DNA from: Parelaphostrongylus tenuis
Taxonomy: Eukaryota; Nematoda; Chromadorea; Rhabditida; Metastrongylidae
Assembly (NCBI GenBank): GCA_019055375.1
Contig: JAHQIW010000090.1
Coordinates: 1 to 64,000, forward strand
DNA: 64,000 nt
Reading direction: 5' to 3'
Shown here one piece after another: positions 38,886-51,169 of the stretch (its first letter is position 1; every line of letters starts with the position of its first letter). Below the pieces are notes generated by a model. The model saw nothing but the letters and a program-made list of their open reading frames with translations. It did no database searches and was not told the DNA's origin. A program made the position numbers and the translations under genes.

Positions 38886-39426
38886 ATTTTAGAACGAGTT
38901 CTTCACTAAGGGAATATCATGGTAGCACTGTTCTTTAATCACTGCCGTCAGACTCTATGTTTAGAATTCTCCTATACAACTCAAATCGTCCTCTGTCGGG
39001 GGAGAACATCATGCGCTTTTACTTCTAATTAGTCCATACACTGATTTTTCACCAGCTATTGAAGCCTTAATCCAGATAATTTTGGTATAATAACAAAACC
39101 GTGAATTTATCCAGTTAATTCCAGATTGTTACAAAATTATGCACTTGCTCTCGATAGATCATTTGTCAGCCATGCAGTGAATTATCCCGTCCAACATACT
39201 GATAACATAGGCTTTCCCGGGAAGAGCGTTTTATAACAAAACTTCCCTACGAAAGCAAAAACATCCAGCGTTAACTGAATACTGCTGTTCCCTCGCTACA
39301 TGTACTAAGGTGGAGATTGTCCTATGTTTCCTCCTTACTGACTGACTGATTTCACAACAACAAGCACCAAAAAAAAACAGCCTTTATTGAAACGGTTTCC
39401 TAACGAACGTGCTAGAAAACGACTGT

Positions 39427-39442
39427 GGCCCTAAAGAGGGCC
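39427..39442 (-). terminator. histone 3' hairpin of U5 H2A remnant
   Basis: Minus strand GGCCCTCTTTAGGGCC, still perfect although the gene is broken. Confidence 0.88.
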
Positions 39443-39474
39443 GTTGGGTCAATTTTTGATAGAGTGCTCGGATC

Positions 39475-39853
39475 TCACTCCTTCTCTCCACCGCTCTTCT
39501 TAGGGGAGTAGTACAGTCTGGATGATGGGCAGAACTCCACCTTGAGCGATGGTCACTCCTGACAACAGCTTGTTGAGCTCCTCGTCATTACGTACGGCAA
39601 GATGGAGATGGCGCGAGTTGATCCTGGTCTTGTTGTCACGAGCACATTACCAGTTAACTCCAACACTTACGCGGCGAGATATTCGAGAACGGCCGCCAGA
39701 TAGACCAGAGCTCCACCACCAACTCTGCTGGCGTAGTTGCCTTTGCGGATCATTCGATGAATTCTCCAACAGGGAACTGGAGACCGGCACGAGACGATCG
39801 TGATTTCGCCTTGCCTCCAGTCTTGCTTTACCTCCTTTACCACGTCCAGACAT
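39475..39853 (-). pseudogene. Histone H2A, U5 copy, several indels
   Basis: Starts [10 protein letters not shown] and then loses frame. It is 379 bp against 384 in the intact copy. Missing bases are visible in the runs around 39628-39632, 39645, 39765 and 39827. The stop has become TGA. The H2A TATA box is changed (ATTCATAAAC on the plus strand against ATTTATAGGC). It is clearly dead, in contrast to the single-base defect in U1. Confidence 0.88.
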
Positions 39854-40056
39854 CACAACGGTAACAAGCAACGTTCGCGAGATGAACACACGAATGCATC
39901 TAAACCAGCTAGGGCGATATTCATAAACAACCCGCTTCTGCGCCCCGCACCCAATGACCCAGTGCTGGGTCAGTGGAGGCGGGGTTTCATCGCGGCAGCT
40001 CTATAAATTCGCTTGAAGGTAGGCGTCAACATTCGTAGTTTCTGCAAGCGTTCGCC
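39854..40056. promoter_or_regulatory. divergent H2A/H2B promoter, U5, one side decayed
   Basis: The H2B side keeps TATAAA at 40002-40007 and TGGAGGCGGGG. The H2A side has CCCCGCACCCA for CCCCGCCTCCA, and its TATA box is lost. Confidence 0.7.
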
Positions 40057-40428
40057 ATGCCACTGAAACTGTCTGCCAAGGGAGCCAGGACGGCCGCCAT
40101 GAGTAAGAAGGCAAGTCGCGCCGGAGACAAGAAGAGGAAGCATCGCCGGAAGGAGAGCTATTCGGTCTATATCTATCGTGTGCTGAAGCAGGTCCATCCC
40201 GATACCGGCGTGACATCGAAAGCGATGTCGATCATGAACTCGTTCGTTAACGACGTTTTTGAGCGCATTGCTGCCGAGGCATCACGTCTAGCGCACTACA
40301 ACAAACGCTCGACAATCTGGTCTCGTGAAATCCGGACGGCCGTCAGACTGATTCTGCCTGGAGAGCTCGCGAAGCACGCCGTTTCGGAAGGTACCAAGGC
40401 GTTGACCAAATACACTTCCAGCAGGTAA
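40057..40428 (+). CDS. Histone H2B, U5, divergent
   Basis: A 123-residue frame: [20 protein letters not shown], then the standard fold. Differences from U1/U3 H2B include P3L, P5L, K11R, a VTSK change, [12 protein letters not shown] for [13 protein letters not shown] to L before TKYTSS, and a final arginine for lysine. The open frame, TATA box and 3' hairpin (40463-40478) are intact, so it may be expressed. The tryptophan and arginine substitutions at otherwise invariant positions suggest relaxed selection or specialisation. Confidence 0.88.
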   Translation: MPLKLSAKGARTAAMSKKASRAGDKKRKHRRKESYSVYIYRVLKQVHPDTGVTSKAMSIMNSFVNDVFERIAAEASRLAHYNKRSTIWSREIRTAVRLILPGELAKHAVSEGTKALTKYTSSR

Positions 40429-40462
40429 ATCTCGCGCAAAGTGTGCACTTTATTGACCCAAC

Positions 40463-40478
40463 GGCCCTCTTTAGGGCC
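40463..40478 (+). terminator. histone 3' hairpin of U5 H2B
   Basis: GGCCCTCTTTAGGGCC, perfect; AATAAA at about 40520. Confidence 0.92.
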
Positions 40479-41099
40479 ACATTTAGTACAATTTACATGT
40501 GTGATTTCTATGTCAGGTTAATAAAATGTTTCTGTTCGCTTTTTTTTTCACATATCTGTAGCACTGGCTTCTTGGTTATTGTCATACTCGAAGGTTTGAG
40601 CTTTTTGAGAGTTGAGGAGTACAGGTTACCTGATGAGTACTAGCTGAAATTCTCAAGTACGTTTAGAGAACGTGGTCTGGTTCTATCATGAAAATGAGTG
40701 AGCCGTTCAAAGAATGATTGTAAGGCATATACGCCTTTTTCCTTAGTGCGTTCATGCTGTGTGGCTGATCCGTGAGGTCGTCAACGCGGCTCATCGACCT
40801 CTAGGACGTCAAGCGATTGTGCGCGTGCTAATTTTGGCGCCAAGCCAATGGCCTCGATAGCGGAGGTGTTGGCTGCGGTGAGTTGTCTATCCCATGGAAG
40901 TAAGGGCACTTGCGCTCAAATGGGTTTAGAACGGAAATGATATGCTCAACTGCAGGTTATACGGACGAGATCGCGAATGGTCCGTGCTAATCAGCAGATA
41001 ATAAACTTTGTAAGACAGTATTTATTTTAGCGATTGGTGAAGACAAGGAAGGCTTGGATGAAGTTATTGTCTGATCAATGCAGATCTGATGGCAAAATG

Positions 41100-41220
41100 A
41101 TGAACAAGCGTTGGTGGCACAAGGGATAGAGAACGGGCCCAGAGATAGGGTGAAATACGGGTTCAAGTCCCGCCTAACGCAAATGCCTGGCACATCACTC
41201 TCCATCATGGGTATCTATGT
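41100..41220 (+). repeat. tRNA-like module
   Basis: GCGTTGGTGGCACAAGGGAT, CGGGTTCAAGTCCCGCC, AACGCAAATG, then GGCACATCACTCTCCATCAT. GCGTT and AACGC can pair as a short acceptor stem. Confidence 0.65.
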
Positions 41221-41539
41221 GGTACCTCCGATCGTACATTTTTTCGTTCTCACCAATGATTCGTATCGTCTCCATTGCAGTGAGTAATATATTGAAGCTC
41301 CACGTTGTTCGTCGCTCAAACCCACCTGTTGTCCGTCCCATAAAGGATTTGCTTTCTTTCACTTCCGTAGTTTCGTTGCTCTGACTGGGCACTCGCTGTA
41401 GAAATCGACCAGCCTTTCTTCCTTCCGGTTAGAGCTTAATGTTGTAGATGCGACGTCATCGAGAAGGCGAAGTTGTTGTGGTCTTCATGCAATCACTGCC
41501 ATTGCCATGCCCTTTTATACCAGCGAGAGCCTCAGTGAA

Positions 41540-42545
41540 TATACTTAAGCGAACTGAGTGGTGAGCAAAAAATTGGACTTCAAGCGGGAGTTGAACCCGC
41601 GTTTCACCGATATCGGAGGCTTGTGCTACCACTGCACCACAGAGGCGCATTTGTGCCACTACTCATTCTTCATTGTCTCTATGATAGCTATCAGCCGCCA
41701 ACCTTCAAAAGATCTGGTTTGACATGCGATATTTTTTTGAAAGCCAAGTCAACACATTATGACAGTGCGAAAAAGGTAGTAAAACATCAGAAACCTGGAG
41801 TGTTGCAAATCACAAGGGCGAACAGCTTGACTGGGTTTATAAAGCGATATCGCATATCCAACCAGGCTTGTTGAAGGTTGGTGGCTGATAGCTCACGGAC
41901 ATAAATGAATGAGTAGTAGCGCAAATGGGCCGCTGTGGTGTAGTGGTAGCAGGGGCCTCCGATTTGACTGAAATACGAGATCAACTCCCGCTTGAGATCG
42001 AGTTTTTGCCTACTACTCAGTTTTCTTGAATATATTCCAAACATCATGACATTGCAGAAAAGGATTTAAGAACACTAGAAATTTCGGTGTTACATACCTA
42101 ATTGAAATGAGTGGTGAGTAAGACTCGACCCTAGGCGGGATCGACCTCGCGTTCCACTTATGCCGGGGGCGTGCTGCTACTACACCACCAAGGCCACCGC
42201 TTACTCACTGCTCATTCTGCAAAATCTCACCTTCATAGCTGTCACCCACCACCCGTTATCAGGTATTGATTAAACGCGGGTATAACTCCCGTCTGAGGTC
42301 GAATTTGCTCACTACTCACTTCTCCTAGGTATGAGTTTATCTCATGGAATTTCTTTTTATTTAACCGCTTCTAACAATGGTATGATGTTGAAAATACAGC
42401 AATTGATGTAGATTGATGTGCAAAACATTTGCGTCAAGCGGGACACGAACCCGCATGTAACGAAATCCAGGGACGCGTGCTTTACCATTACACCACCGAG
42501 TTCTGGTTTCACACCACTCTTTTTGCGCTAAAAAGTCTTAGGTAC
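41540..42545. repeat. cluster of five tRNA-like modules in alternating orientation
   Basis: 41540-41720 minus (GGGAGTTGAACCCGCG), 41885-42065 plus (GTGGTGTAGTGGTAGCAG, GATCAACTCCCGC), 42100-42245 minus (GGGATCGACCTCGCG), 42275-42360 plus, partial (GGTATAACTCCCGTC), and 42350-42545 minus (GCGGGACACGAACCCGC) with the TTAACCGCTTCTAACAATGG tail. The first two form a divergent pair with mirrored GATAGCTATCAGCC and GGCTGATAGCTC inner parts. Confidence 0.7.
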
Positions 42546-42699
42546 ATTTGAAAGCTCATAACACTGCGAAACAAGAGCAGTTAGAATCCAAGGAATATTG
42601 ATTATTATATATCTAGTGCATATATTTGACATGATTTTGTATCATTTCTAACGTTCTCATCTACTCTAAAGTAACGGCGAGTCGCTGTGGTTCTCACCA

Positions 42700-43195
42700 C
42701 TGCTTGAGATACTTGCAGCTGACACTTGTAGTATCTTTAGGTAAACATTTTTTGGGGGGGGGCATAAGCGCTACCACCACTGTCGAACCCTGCATTCTTG
42801 GGGGTTCTCATGCCGGTCTATGTTCTGCGTGGTCATCCCATATGCGAGTGAGATGGCGCTGATTCATTAAGTGCATCTCGGGCTTCAAGTGTTTACTCGA
42901 TGTTCTCCCGGCTCCATGCTTACTATAGAGTTGGAGGAACGCGAGTCCGTTAACGCACCCTCGGACTGCTGTACGAAGAGTGATGAGATACTTGCAGTGA
43001 ACTTGCTAGTTCTTTATTGTAAACATTTTTTGCTACCACCACTTCACCTCATCTGGGGTTCTATTCCGGTCTTGTTCCGTGGGTCAAACCCATAACGAGT
43101 GATTGCCTGCTGATTCAAAGTCATCTCGGCTTCAAGTTTTACTCGTATCCCGGCACTGTTTATTAAGTTGAGGAAGGAGTTCCTTAACACCCGAT
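42700..43195. repeat. tandem duplication, ~270 bp unit
   Basis: 42703-42965 and 42975-43195 run in the same order: GAGATACTTGCAG, GTAAACATTTTTTG, GCTACCACCACT, GGGGTTCT, CATCTCGG, CTTCAAG, GAGTTCCTTAAC-type ending. The copies have drifted with many small indels. No coding function is seen. Confidence 0.6.
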
Positions 43196-43239
43196 GAAAA
43201 TTCAAAGTTCAAACATAAACTCAACTGAAAAGAACAATA

Positions 43240-43580
43240 ATTATTCTTCGAAATAAAGATCATCATTATCCACGGTCTCCCGCTAACGATCCGCAAGCTT
43301 TCGGATCTGCTCGGAATCGCCATTCCTTGGGCTTTAAATCAACGAAACTACTGACATGCCTATTCATCTTAATCAACTGTCTCGAACCAACGTCCACGCA
43401 GGAAATGCTCCGTTGCTGCGGAAATCTTACCATAATCGCACGCTGTAGCATCTGGACTGTTAGTTGGATGCGACAAGGCCTCGACTCTCTCCAATTCATC
43501 ACACTTTTCCTTAGCCTTCCTTATGGCGCGAGGTTTGGCATCGTTTTGCTGAAACGTACGCGCTTTCGACGAATTCATGT
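43240..43580 (-). mobile_element. mariner transposase C-terminal relic
   Basis: A minus-strand frame (43578-43369) contains LSHPTNSPDATACDYGKISA and FLRGRWFETVD, matching the end of the mariner catalytic domain (consensus HPPYSPDLxPxDYxLF then LxGxxF). The aspartate of the CDY motif, which corresponds to the last D of the DD34D triad, is kept. A neighbouring frame (toward 43266) continues SSFVDLKPKEW, so a frameshift lies between. No 5' half and no terminal repeats were found; the copy is dead. Confidence 0.65.
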
Positions 43581-43584
43581 GGGT

Positions 43585-46205
43585 ATCCTTCCTTTAGCGC
43601 ATTGTAGACTCGGTCCAACCAGCACTAAAGTGAGAATCTCTTATGGAAATATTCCTGAGATATTCTTTTGAATTTACAGTAACCGATGTTGTGTGATACA
43701 AACATAAAATTTGGACTTTTTGCGGGTGTTAAGGAATTGTTTCTGTACCTAATAAATGGGATTCAACTCTCTGTAAAATTGACACCCACCACCTGCAAGT
43801 GTGTCATGTATCATTGCGACACTGGTAATCTTTCGAAGGACTTATACAAAAACTATCTACAGCAATTCCTAAAACCGATTATAACATCATTCCGAAAAAT
43901 GTGATAATGTAATAATCATTATTTGAGCCAACTTTCCATGTAGTTTGTTATGGGCACTTGTACAGCCCGATACACATGTTTCGGTCTTGGCAGCCTCGTT
44001 AGTCGGGCAGGCCTTTCGTCTTAAGCCAATCCTCTCCAGGGTGCTCCATCGCCCCACTTAGAGTAGGCGACGACGTACGATTTACACGTGCCGTCAAGTG
44101 AAATAAATCACTAGATCGACAGTTTTCTTGGCAAAGATTATCAAAGTGGACCGTTTGATAATATTATCTGATACGTAGTGAAACATTTTTAGACTCGGAA
44201 GTCGTTGAGGAAAGGCCATCTAGGTTGCAATTAAGTCGAATTTGCAAGCACATTTTTCAACTGCTAAAGAGGTTTTTTTCCTATATGATTGGAAACGAAG
44301 GCAAAAGCATACCTCTATAACACGTAAAGGTTGAAACAATAGCATTTGTGGCTATGAATATGAACGCAGACAACAACATTCTGGAAAAAAATGTACTATT
44401 CATGTACACACATTGTCAGCAAAAACTCTAATCAAAAATGAGATTGATTGGAAATGACGGAAAGTGAGGTGAAAGAGTCAAACGGTAAAGTGAGAAAACG
44501 AAGACGAAGTAAGGAAATCGCTGTTGTGAAGCTTACTTTAATCATCTATTTTACAAATCCTCAATGACGTCTTATTTTTCCTCTAGCTGGCAGGTTATTG
44601 AAGGTCACACAGACCACGATGTCCAGCAGTTTGGATGCCACGCTCGATTTTCACATAGAATTGGGTTTGCTCTGTGGCACTGAAGAATTTTGCGCTTCTT
44701 TCATTCTGTGACTATTGACCTGATAGTGATCTCATGCTATGATATATATATGACTTTATTATCAAGAACACTTCTGGAATATAAATGAGGAAAATAATTT
44801 GTGCTGCTTTTTTCCTACGGCGCAGATAAACAGCTACAGTAGGTTCCTGTACTACAAAGGATAATGGGCGTGACACTGAATATTCTTCAGAAGTGCGCTA
44901 TACATTCACTCTTTTTGTAGCATCTGAAAGACTGATCTTCGGTCATTACTCAACTGTAGATATATAGGCGATCGTTTGATTATCTGCTCTGCTCAAGAAG
45001 AAATGGAATGATGTTTTAGGTTGCTGAATGAGCAGGTCAGAGCAGACCCGTGAGATTCCGAGAAATAACATTTAATCGTGAGATACCGAAAAATAACTAG
45101 CTTCTATTCCTTAAACGCAGACTAGTTTATCCAATTACGGCTACGTCATCGAATGGTATCGAAAGCCATGTGGCAAAAATATCATGGTTCATTACCTCTC
45201 CTCTGTCCCCTCACCCCTCATACAAAAGAAGCGTTTGTTAAGAACATGTTCCATACAGCAGCCACTGTGGTACTGGAAGGGAGCAGAGGGTAGAATCCTT
45301 TAGAACTGTCTCGGGAAATAGCATTTCCTATGGGTATGAAAACTATAGCTCCTCGGTTTGGTATGGAGGGAGTTACGTGCCCTCAAACGATGATACCGAT
45401 GAAACAAAAGTTCCATTAATTCTCCTTTTCTTTTCAAACGAAATGAGTATAGCTCTAAAACGTTTGAAAAGGGCAAACTTGGAGACATTGGTAACGATTA
45501 TTAAAATACTACCAATAATCCAATTAGCCAACTAGTTCGCAGTCGCCTATACGACCACTTATGTACAACGGAAGCATGCATAATATGCCCCGACGGTAGA
45601 GACGGTGACTGCATGATCATAGGTACACTATAATTAATCTCTTGTAAAACGTGTGGTGGCGGATATATCGGGAAAAGGGGAAGGGCCCTTTCTGTCCGTA
45701 ACAAATAACACTTAGACGCAGAGATAAACTGATTTGAAAGCGCCACTAGGTACGCATAGAGAACAAATGCATAAGGTGATGAACTTCGAAGTTGAAATAT
45801 CCAGCCTCACATGGTGACGAGAAACTTCAGCGCTCGAAAATCTCGAAGTGTTTCGGATTCGCACCAAAATTTCAAATATGAATCACAAAGATGAATGCGT
45901 TGTCATCACGCGTGGCTTCACGCCATATCTCTGCGCGATTTTTGTGGATTCGAAACAAACACATCATTCCTCTCCCACGTAATCCTCGATGCGGCTGGTC
46001 TACGTAATGACTAATGGACTAGTAAACAACAAAATGCGGTGAGTATCTGAAAAAGCTGATTAGGTACGTCTCATCTTCTACGTTTTCGTTCAGGTTTCAT
46101 CTTATTTGGTTGTTTAAATGGTCATCTATAAGAATTGCACGTCATTTCGGCTCTGTCAGGCTTTGACGAAGGCGAAACTGCCGGAACGTAGCCACTCAAA
46201 CTAGC
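43585..46205. other. intergenic, no gene recognised
   Basis: 43940-44050 carries, on the minus strand, a repeat (AGACCGAAACATGTGTATCG) also found near 48215. At 44454 a frame opens MTESEVKESNGKVRKRRRSK but stops after about 38 codons; it could be a lone exon and is not supported otherwise. 46140-46195 holds another GACGAAGGCGAAACTGCCGG fragment. Confidence 0.4.
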
Positions 46206-46213
46206 TCTACTGA

Positions 46214-46435
46214 CTATTTTGTATAAAAGAAAGGTGTTCTAACAACATCGTGATCGCTGAAAAAATAAAAGTCACGATTCAACATGTCTGCGATTTCCTT
46301 AAATTTCTTTCGTACCACTGCTTTACTCAGTTTCTTCTTCAAATCGAATTTTGCCAATAGGCTGCTATGTTGGTAAAATGTTCTAATAGCTCTGGCCAGA
46401 CGCTTGTATACGCCGTAGGCAATATCGCTCGCCAT
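46214..46435 (-). CDS. orphan 73-residue frame, possible first exon
   Basis: On the minus strand, TTTCATTTAG directly precedes ATG, as at a cis or trans splice acceptor. The frame begins MASDIAYGVYKRLARAIRTF and is rich in lysine and arginine, ending with stop at 46214. The first ~55 residues look protein-like (amphipathic, basic) but I recognise no family. A weak GT lies at codon 56, so the rest may be intron. It could equally be chance. Confidence 0.25.
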   Translation of the reverse strand: MASDIAYGVYKRLARAIRTFYQHSSLLAKFDLKKKLSKAVVRKKFKEIADMLNRDFYFFSDHDVVRTPFFYTK

Positions 46436-47074
46436 CTAAATGAAATGAGCAACCACAAAGTGATGTCTCGATAGACAGTTGACTAGCTGATATATTGACA
46501 TAATCTACAGGCGAGAAAGCACAAAGGTCAGTGATGCAAAGATTTATGAAACAAGACGCTGGTTCGACCTCGCACTCCAACGCTCTATTAAAGTCCACGT
46601 GGGGGACTCTTTAGCTCCCTTTCTTCACGATTGAAATGACAAGGAAAGTCGACTCGACTAGATCTACGACTTCTATAAAGAGAACGAAATCGTCAAGCAA
46701 TACTTGAAACAACACGCGAATTGTTCGAAGACCTTTGTGGACTTTGAATGCTCTTGGCGAAATGAATGGAATGCATGAGCCCCTGGATGGCACAGTCGGC
46801 GTTTGAAGACTGGTTATGCAAATCACTTAAGCAATTAAATATGAAAGTAAAGTTTATATGGGCTATCTAAAATAATGAGATAGTCGAGAACAAGATGATA
46901 TTGCAATCAACTTCTATATGCAGCCTTTTCTTCGCGCTAAAGTACAATGTGAAATACAACCACAGTGATTGTATTGTCAAAATATGTACTAGAATAGCGA
47001 AGGTACAAATCGGACTTCAATTTCAGAGCAACTGAATAGAAGCGCACTCCCGTTTATCAGTTGATCTTGCACAC

Positions 47075-47206
47075 ATGGAAGAGCCCGTGATCGAATTATT
47101 AAGCGATGCAGTGCCTAATCCTAAGCCACCTAGCTTCGCACAGCCTGTACACTTGTTAGAAGAAGCATGTAATCTCATTGTCATAACATACAGCAAATCG
47201 AAAAAC
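47075..47206 (+). CDS. orphan frame, possible first exon
   Basis: Begins MEEPVIELLSDAVPNPKPPS and reaches YSKSKN before a donor-like GTAAGC at 47207. A TTTCAG at 47019-47024, 50 bp upstream, would suit a trans-splice acceptor. I find no convincing following exon and no family. The composition is more protein-like than that of neighbouring frames. Confidence 0.25.
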
Positions 47207-47299
47207 GTAAGCAAAACAAGAAGTTCTCGAATTGAATTTGAAGAAAGTTCAATCTATCCAGGCAATGGTTGTCTAGGCAATGGATAAGAAATACTCTGC

Positions 47300-49380
47300 A
47301 CACTGACTGAAATAGAATTACATCGGAATTACAAATGAAAAAAACAGTGAACGAGAGGTCTATGAGAGAAATTTAATGATCCAGTAGAGAAGAAAAGAGC
47401 AGAAAGATTAGTAAAAAACAAATGGATTAGATTTCGAGAATTCCAGAGCAATCGCGGAATATCCAGAAAGCGTTGGATGAAGCATATCGATAGGAAAATT
47501 TTTCTCTTTAAGCTTCAATTACAGAGCCGCAATATAAAAGTGACCTAAGTATTTGTAGCCTATGAGACATTTCATAAGGAAATCAAGAGTAAAAGGGTAA
47601 AAGAGTTTGTTGATGAAAGTAATGTTTAGCACTGATCAATTCTTACTGATCACACCAGTCATTCGATATTTTCGTTCCATTGTAGTGGTGATTTAGTGCA
47701 TAATTAGATTGTCAATGATTTGCTGTAGCTTACCGATCTGCCAAATCACTGTTTATACCTTTCCAGAAAAGTCTGATATCAATTCATTAACCTTTGGGGA
47801 TGGTATAGTTGAATTTTGCGAAGCGCGGCACCAAACCGAAGGCCATGTATGTGTTGTAAGAGATCTCTAGTCATTCCGCCGCATGCACTGTCACAAAAAA
47901 CGCAATAATTTCTTCATTATATGTAAATTAGCTCAAAATTTCATTACGAAAAGGTAAACTAGACTGATGGCTGTTTTGTTAGACGACCATCTCAAATATG
48001 TCTGACTCAAAGACTGAATGGCTACGTTTTAATTTGCCTGACACTAATTTTTGAACCATACATGTACCTTTATGTACTGTATAAGTGCTCATAACAGGCT
48101 AGTGTAACGGTCGTCGACGATTCCTTCATGTGAAGGGGGTGAGTTGTTTCCGAAAGAGATCGGCTCAGACGAAAAGCACCGTTTAACTGACGAGCCTTCG
48201 AGGCCGAAACACGTGTATTGCAGTGTATAAGAACCCGTAACAGACTACACGTATGACTCAGAAATAACTATTAGGCATATCGGAACTTGACTGTGATCTA
48301 AAGAAACACTCGAAAAAAAAGGCTATGTTCCATATGAGAACGTTCCGTTTTCTTGTTCTACTATTCGCTTGCTAAACATCGAGTTTACCATGATTTTTCA
48401 ATGTTATATCATTTGTACCTGTAAAGCGTCTAGAAAAAATGATGTGCAAAGTTTAAAAAAACGTATGAATTACAAAATAATATTCACATAAACTGATTTT
48501 CATTGAGGTTCGACTGGAAAGTTTATAACTGCGCTAAATTATCGAGTAGAAACAAGACTGATATGAAAATATCTTCTCATCCAATATTTCGACGTCTTCC
48601 CCATCTTCAAAGTCGGTACGATTCGGGTTCATGGTCCATGGTCCACATGTGATCCTCTTCGCGATTTAGATGTTTGCTGTCGCACTGAGTCGAACAATAA
48701 CTATTAGGCATATTGAAATTTGAGTGGAGTACCGCTCGTAAAAAAACCTATCTCTGCAATTTCCTTTTAAACGAGGTGGATTTATTGACCCTCATTTTCA
48801 ACATAGTGCCACCCAGTACGTCTACATTAGAAAGCCCTGCTAGTGTGTCATGTACTGACGACCGAAAAAGTAGCTCATATTGAATTGCAGTAATACAACA
48901 TCCGACACAAATAAAAAGGTATTGTCGAGTTGAGAGCTTCATTCGTGAGGTGTACTTTTCCAGCGAATTCGACTCGACACGAGAATGGATATACCCCTTT
49001 CGCGAAGATCACCACTTAGTGATCATCGACTCGGATCAACCCGGTTCTGAAGAAAATGAAAACTCCGATGTATTGACTAAATAATATTTTCTATACGGTT
49101 TCAATAAAATAGTTTAGAACAGTGCAGTATAGATTGTTGTCATTTTTCTCCAGTGACAAAAGTTTCTCGCCAATTTCGAGATAGCCTTGGTTTACGTTTA
49201 AACACTGTTGGAGGCGCTCATTCAGAAACAAGGAAAAGGCAAATGAGTCAAATTAGAATACAACGAACACAATTGCATATTGAATCATGAAACTTATCCC
49301 CTTGACAATTACGCTTAAAGGTTTCGGGTCGTTGACATGATGATTCTACGGTCATTGGTTATCACTCATCATTAAAAAGT
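47300..49380. other. intergenic, no gene recognised
   Basis: AT-rich. 48205-48255 carries CTGACGAGCCTTCGAGGCCG followed by AAACACGTGTAT, matching the minus-strand repeat near 43970-44010. Confidence 0.4.
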
Positions 49381-49384
49381 CCTG

Positions 49385-49505
49385 AACGGTTATTACTCAC
49401 TGATGTAAAGTAATGGGCAGAACTCTCATGTCAGACGGGATTCGAACCCGCATCTCACTCTATCCGGGAGCGCGTGTTCTTACCCGTTACACTATTGACG
49501 GTCGT
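49385..49505 (-). repeat. tRNA-like repeat
   Basis: Minus strand: CCGTCAATAGTGTAACGGGT, GCGGGTTCGAATCCCGTCTG. It folds as a cloverleaf on inspection, but the anticodon loop (CCGGATA) lacks U33, so a working tRNA is unlikely. Confidence 0.7.
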
Positions 49506-49509
49506 TTTG

Positions 49510-51165
49510 TCACCACACTTCCTACGTTAGAACGCATCTAACTCTCAGCAACCAACCGTCAACGGTTTTGCCCAGTAATCGGTCTCGACATTGACCCAGT
49601 CACGGTTATTCTTCAATCAGCGTTCTTGTAACGTTCATTTGTCGATACTATTTCTGCGTTACAGAGGTTAGAAAAACGTGCACTACGCACATGTTCCCTG
49701 TACCATTTCGTCGCCTTAACTAAAGCGAAGTGGTTTGGGATTATAGAAAACACAGACTCGGGCTATTCTAGTATGTTATGGTATAGAGCAGATGTGATTC
49801 AATCACATCTGCGGCCTTACGTATTGAATCAAATGCATTGCGCAATCTAGAGAATGTCAAACCCTTTATCTTGAACAGTTCTATTCTGAGCACTTGTATT
49901 TTACGGTTTTTTCTATTCCAATACACTTTTCGTTTCATAGTTTCATGATTAAGTAAGTTTAAAATCCTTACAGTTAAGAAACACTGCTTTTTCGTCCTGG
50001 AATTCCAAACTACTCGACTTAGAACATCCTAGATTATTATCACAGCTTTATATATATCGAGGAAGGGTTTGTCGGCAGTATTGTGAAAGGTTGCCGCCTA
50101 TGACGACGATGATTTCTAACATAGTCTACCCTTAACTGATGGCAGTGTCTAACTATTTGAACGTTCGAGTATGTGTCAAAAGGACAATCTCAACTCTCAA
50201 AATGTTCTGACTACGATAGATGAAAAAACTTGAGTTAAGAAATCAGGAACAGTTAATTAAATACGCTTACTCTGCTTTATTTTCATTTGTAAACACTAGT
50301 GAAAGAAACTTTACAATGATTCTAACTACCAAAACTTTTTCTGAATCAGAGCAGCCGATTACAATGCTTTTGGTAAAATCTTAGCACTAATTTCGCTCAC
50401 TTATGGAGCCGCTTTTGATAATCATTGAAGGATGGAATAATGAAACAAATCTAGCAGTCATCAGGTCTTAAGGAAATCGCTATGAATCGTTTGAAGTGAC
50501 TGAGTGCATATGTGGCCTTCACAGTGCCTTAAGGTTGTCTATCATTGTCGAGTCAGCGCTGTTATTCTTTCAGACAAGCCTAGTACCATTTTATCAATCC
50601 TAAAAGAAGGGAGGGCTTGACGAGCATGGGACGCAAGACCAATTAACCGGAAACGTGTGTGCTGTAGAACTGATAAAGATGGATTACTAGTTTCATTGCG
50701 TGTATGGATTCTTCCAGCCACTTACTATTGCATCATTATATTAGGTAATGATTACCTTTCACAAAATAACCTAAGCGCTAATAGGGTGGGTAATTTTCTC
50801 AAGTGTAGCAGTACGTGATGGGGATACGAATGCGTTATGAAGAGATCTTCAAGAAAGTGTGGATGTTTGTTGATAAAGTCATCCGTTAGGTAGCAGTCTT
50901 TCGAATCTTTGAAGAACACTTCATATTCGTCAGTGAATTAACCATTTACATCCCGACAGCATATTCAAACAATTGCAGATATTCTTCTCCTTCAAATGAA
51001 TGGAAAATAAAGGTGATTGAACGTTTATGACACATAAAACTTGAAACAACGGCGAGTGTGTAAATGAAAATGAGCTTAGACGGCCACATCTTAAATAAAT
51101 GATTCGGCTCTCTGTGTGGACTGGCTAGATCACAAGGGACTTATTAAATAAAAATGAACAGAAAT
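49510..51165. other. intergenic, nothing recognised
   Basis: No gene, no tRNA-like module and no clear repeat. Confidence 0.4.
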
Positions 51166-51169
51166 CCAT

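Larger units (their letters stand above)
39300..41510 (+). repeat. Histone array unit U5, truncated
   Basis: Carries the H2A/H2B pair and about 1 kb downstream, including the H2B-downstream repeat (40715-40995) and GACGTCATCGAGAAGGCGAA (41450), which matches 10361 in U1. It then runs into a cluster of tRNA-like repeats; no H3 or H4 follows. Confidence 0.75.

Noticed and set aside
49385..49505. A functional tRNA gene
   Set aside because: It has cloverleaf-like arms and a good B-box, but the anticodon loop lacks U33 and the sequence belongs to a dispersed repeat family. The same applies to the modules at 35.7, 61.1 and 62.8 kb.
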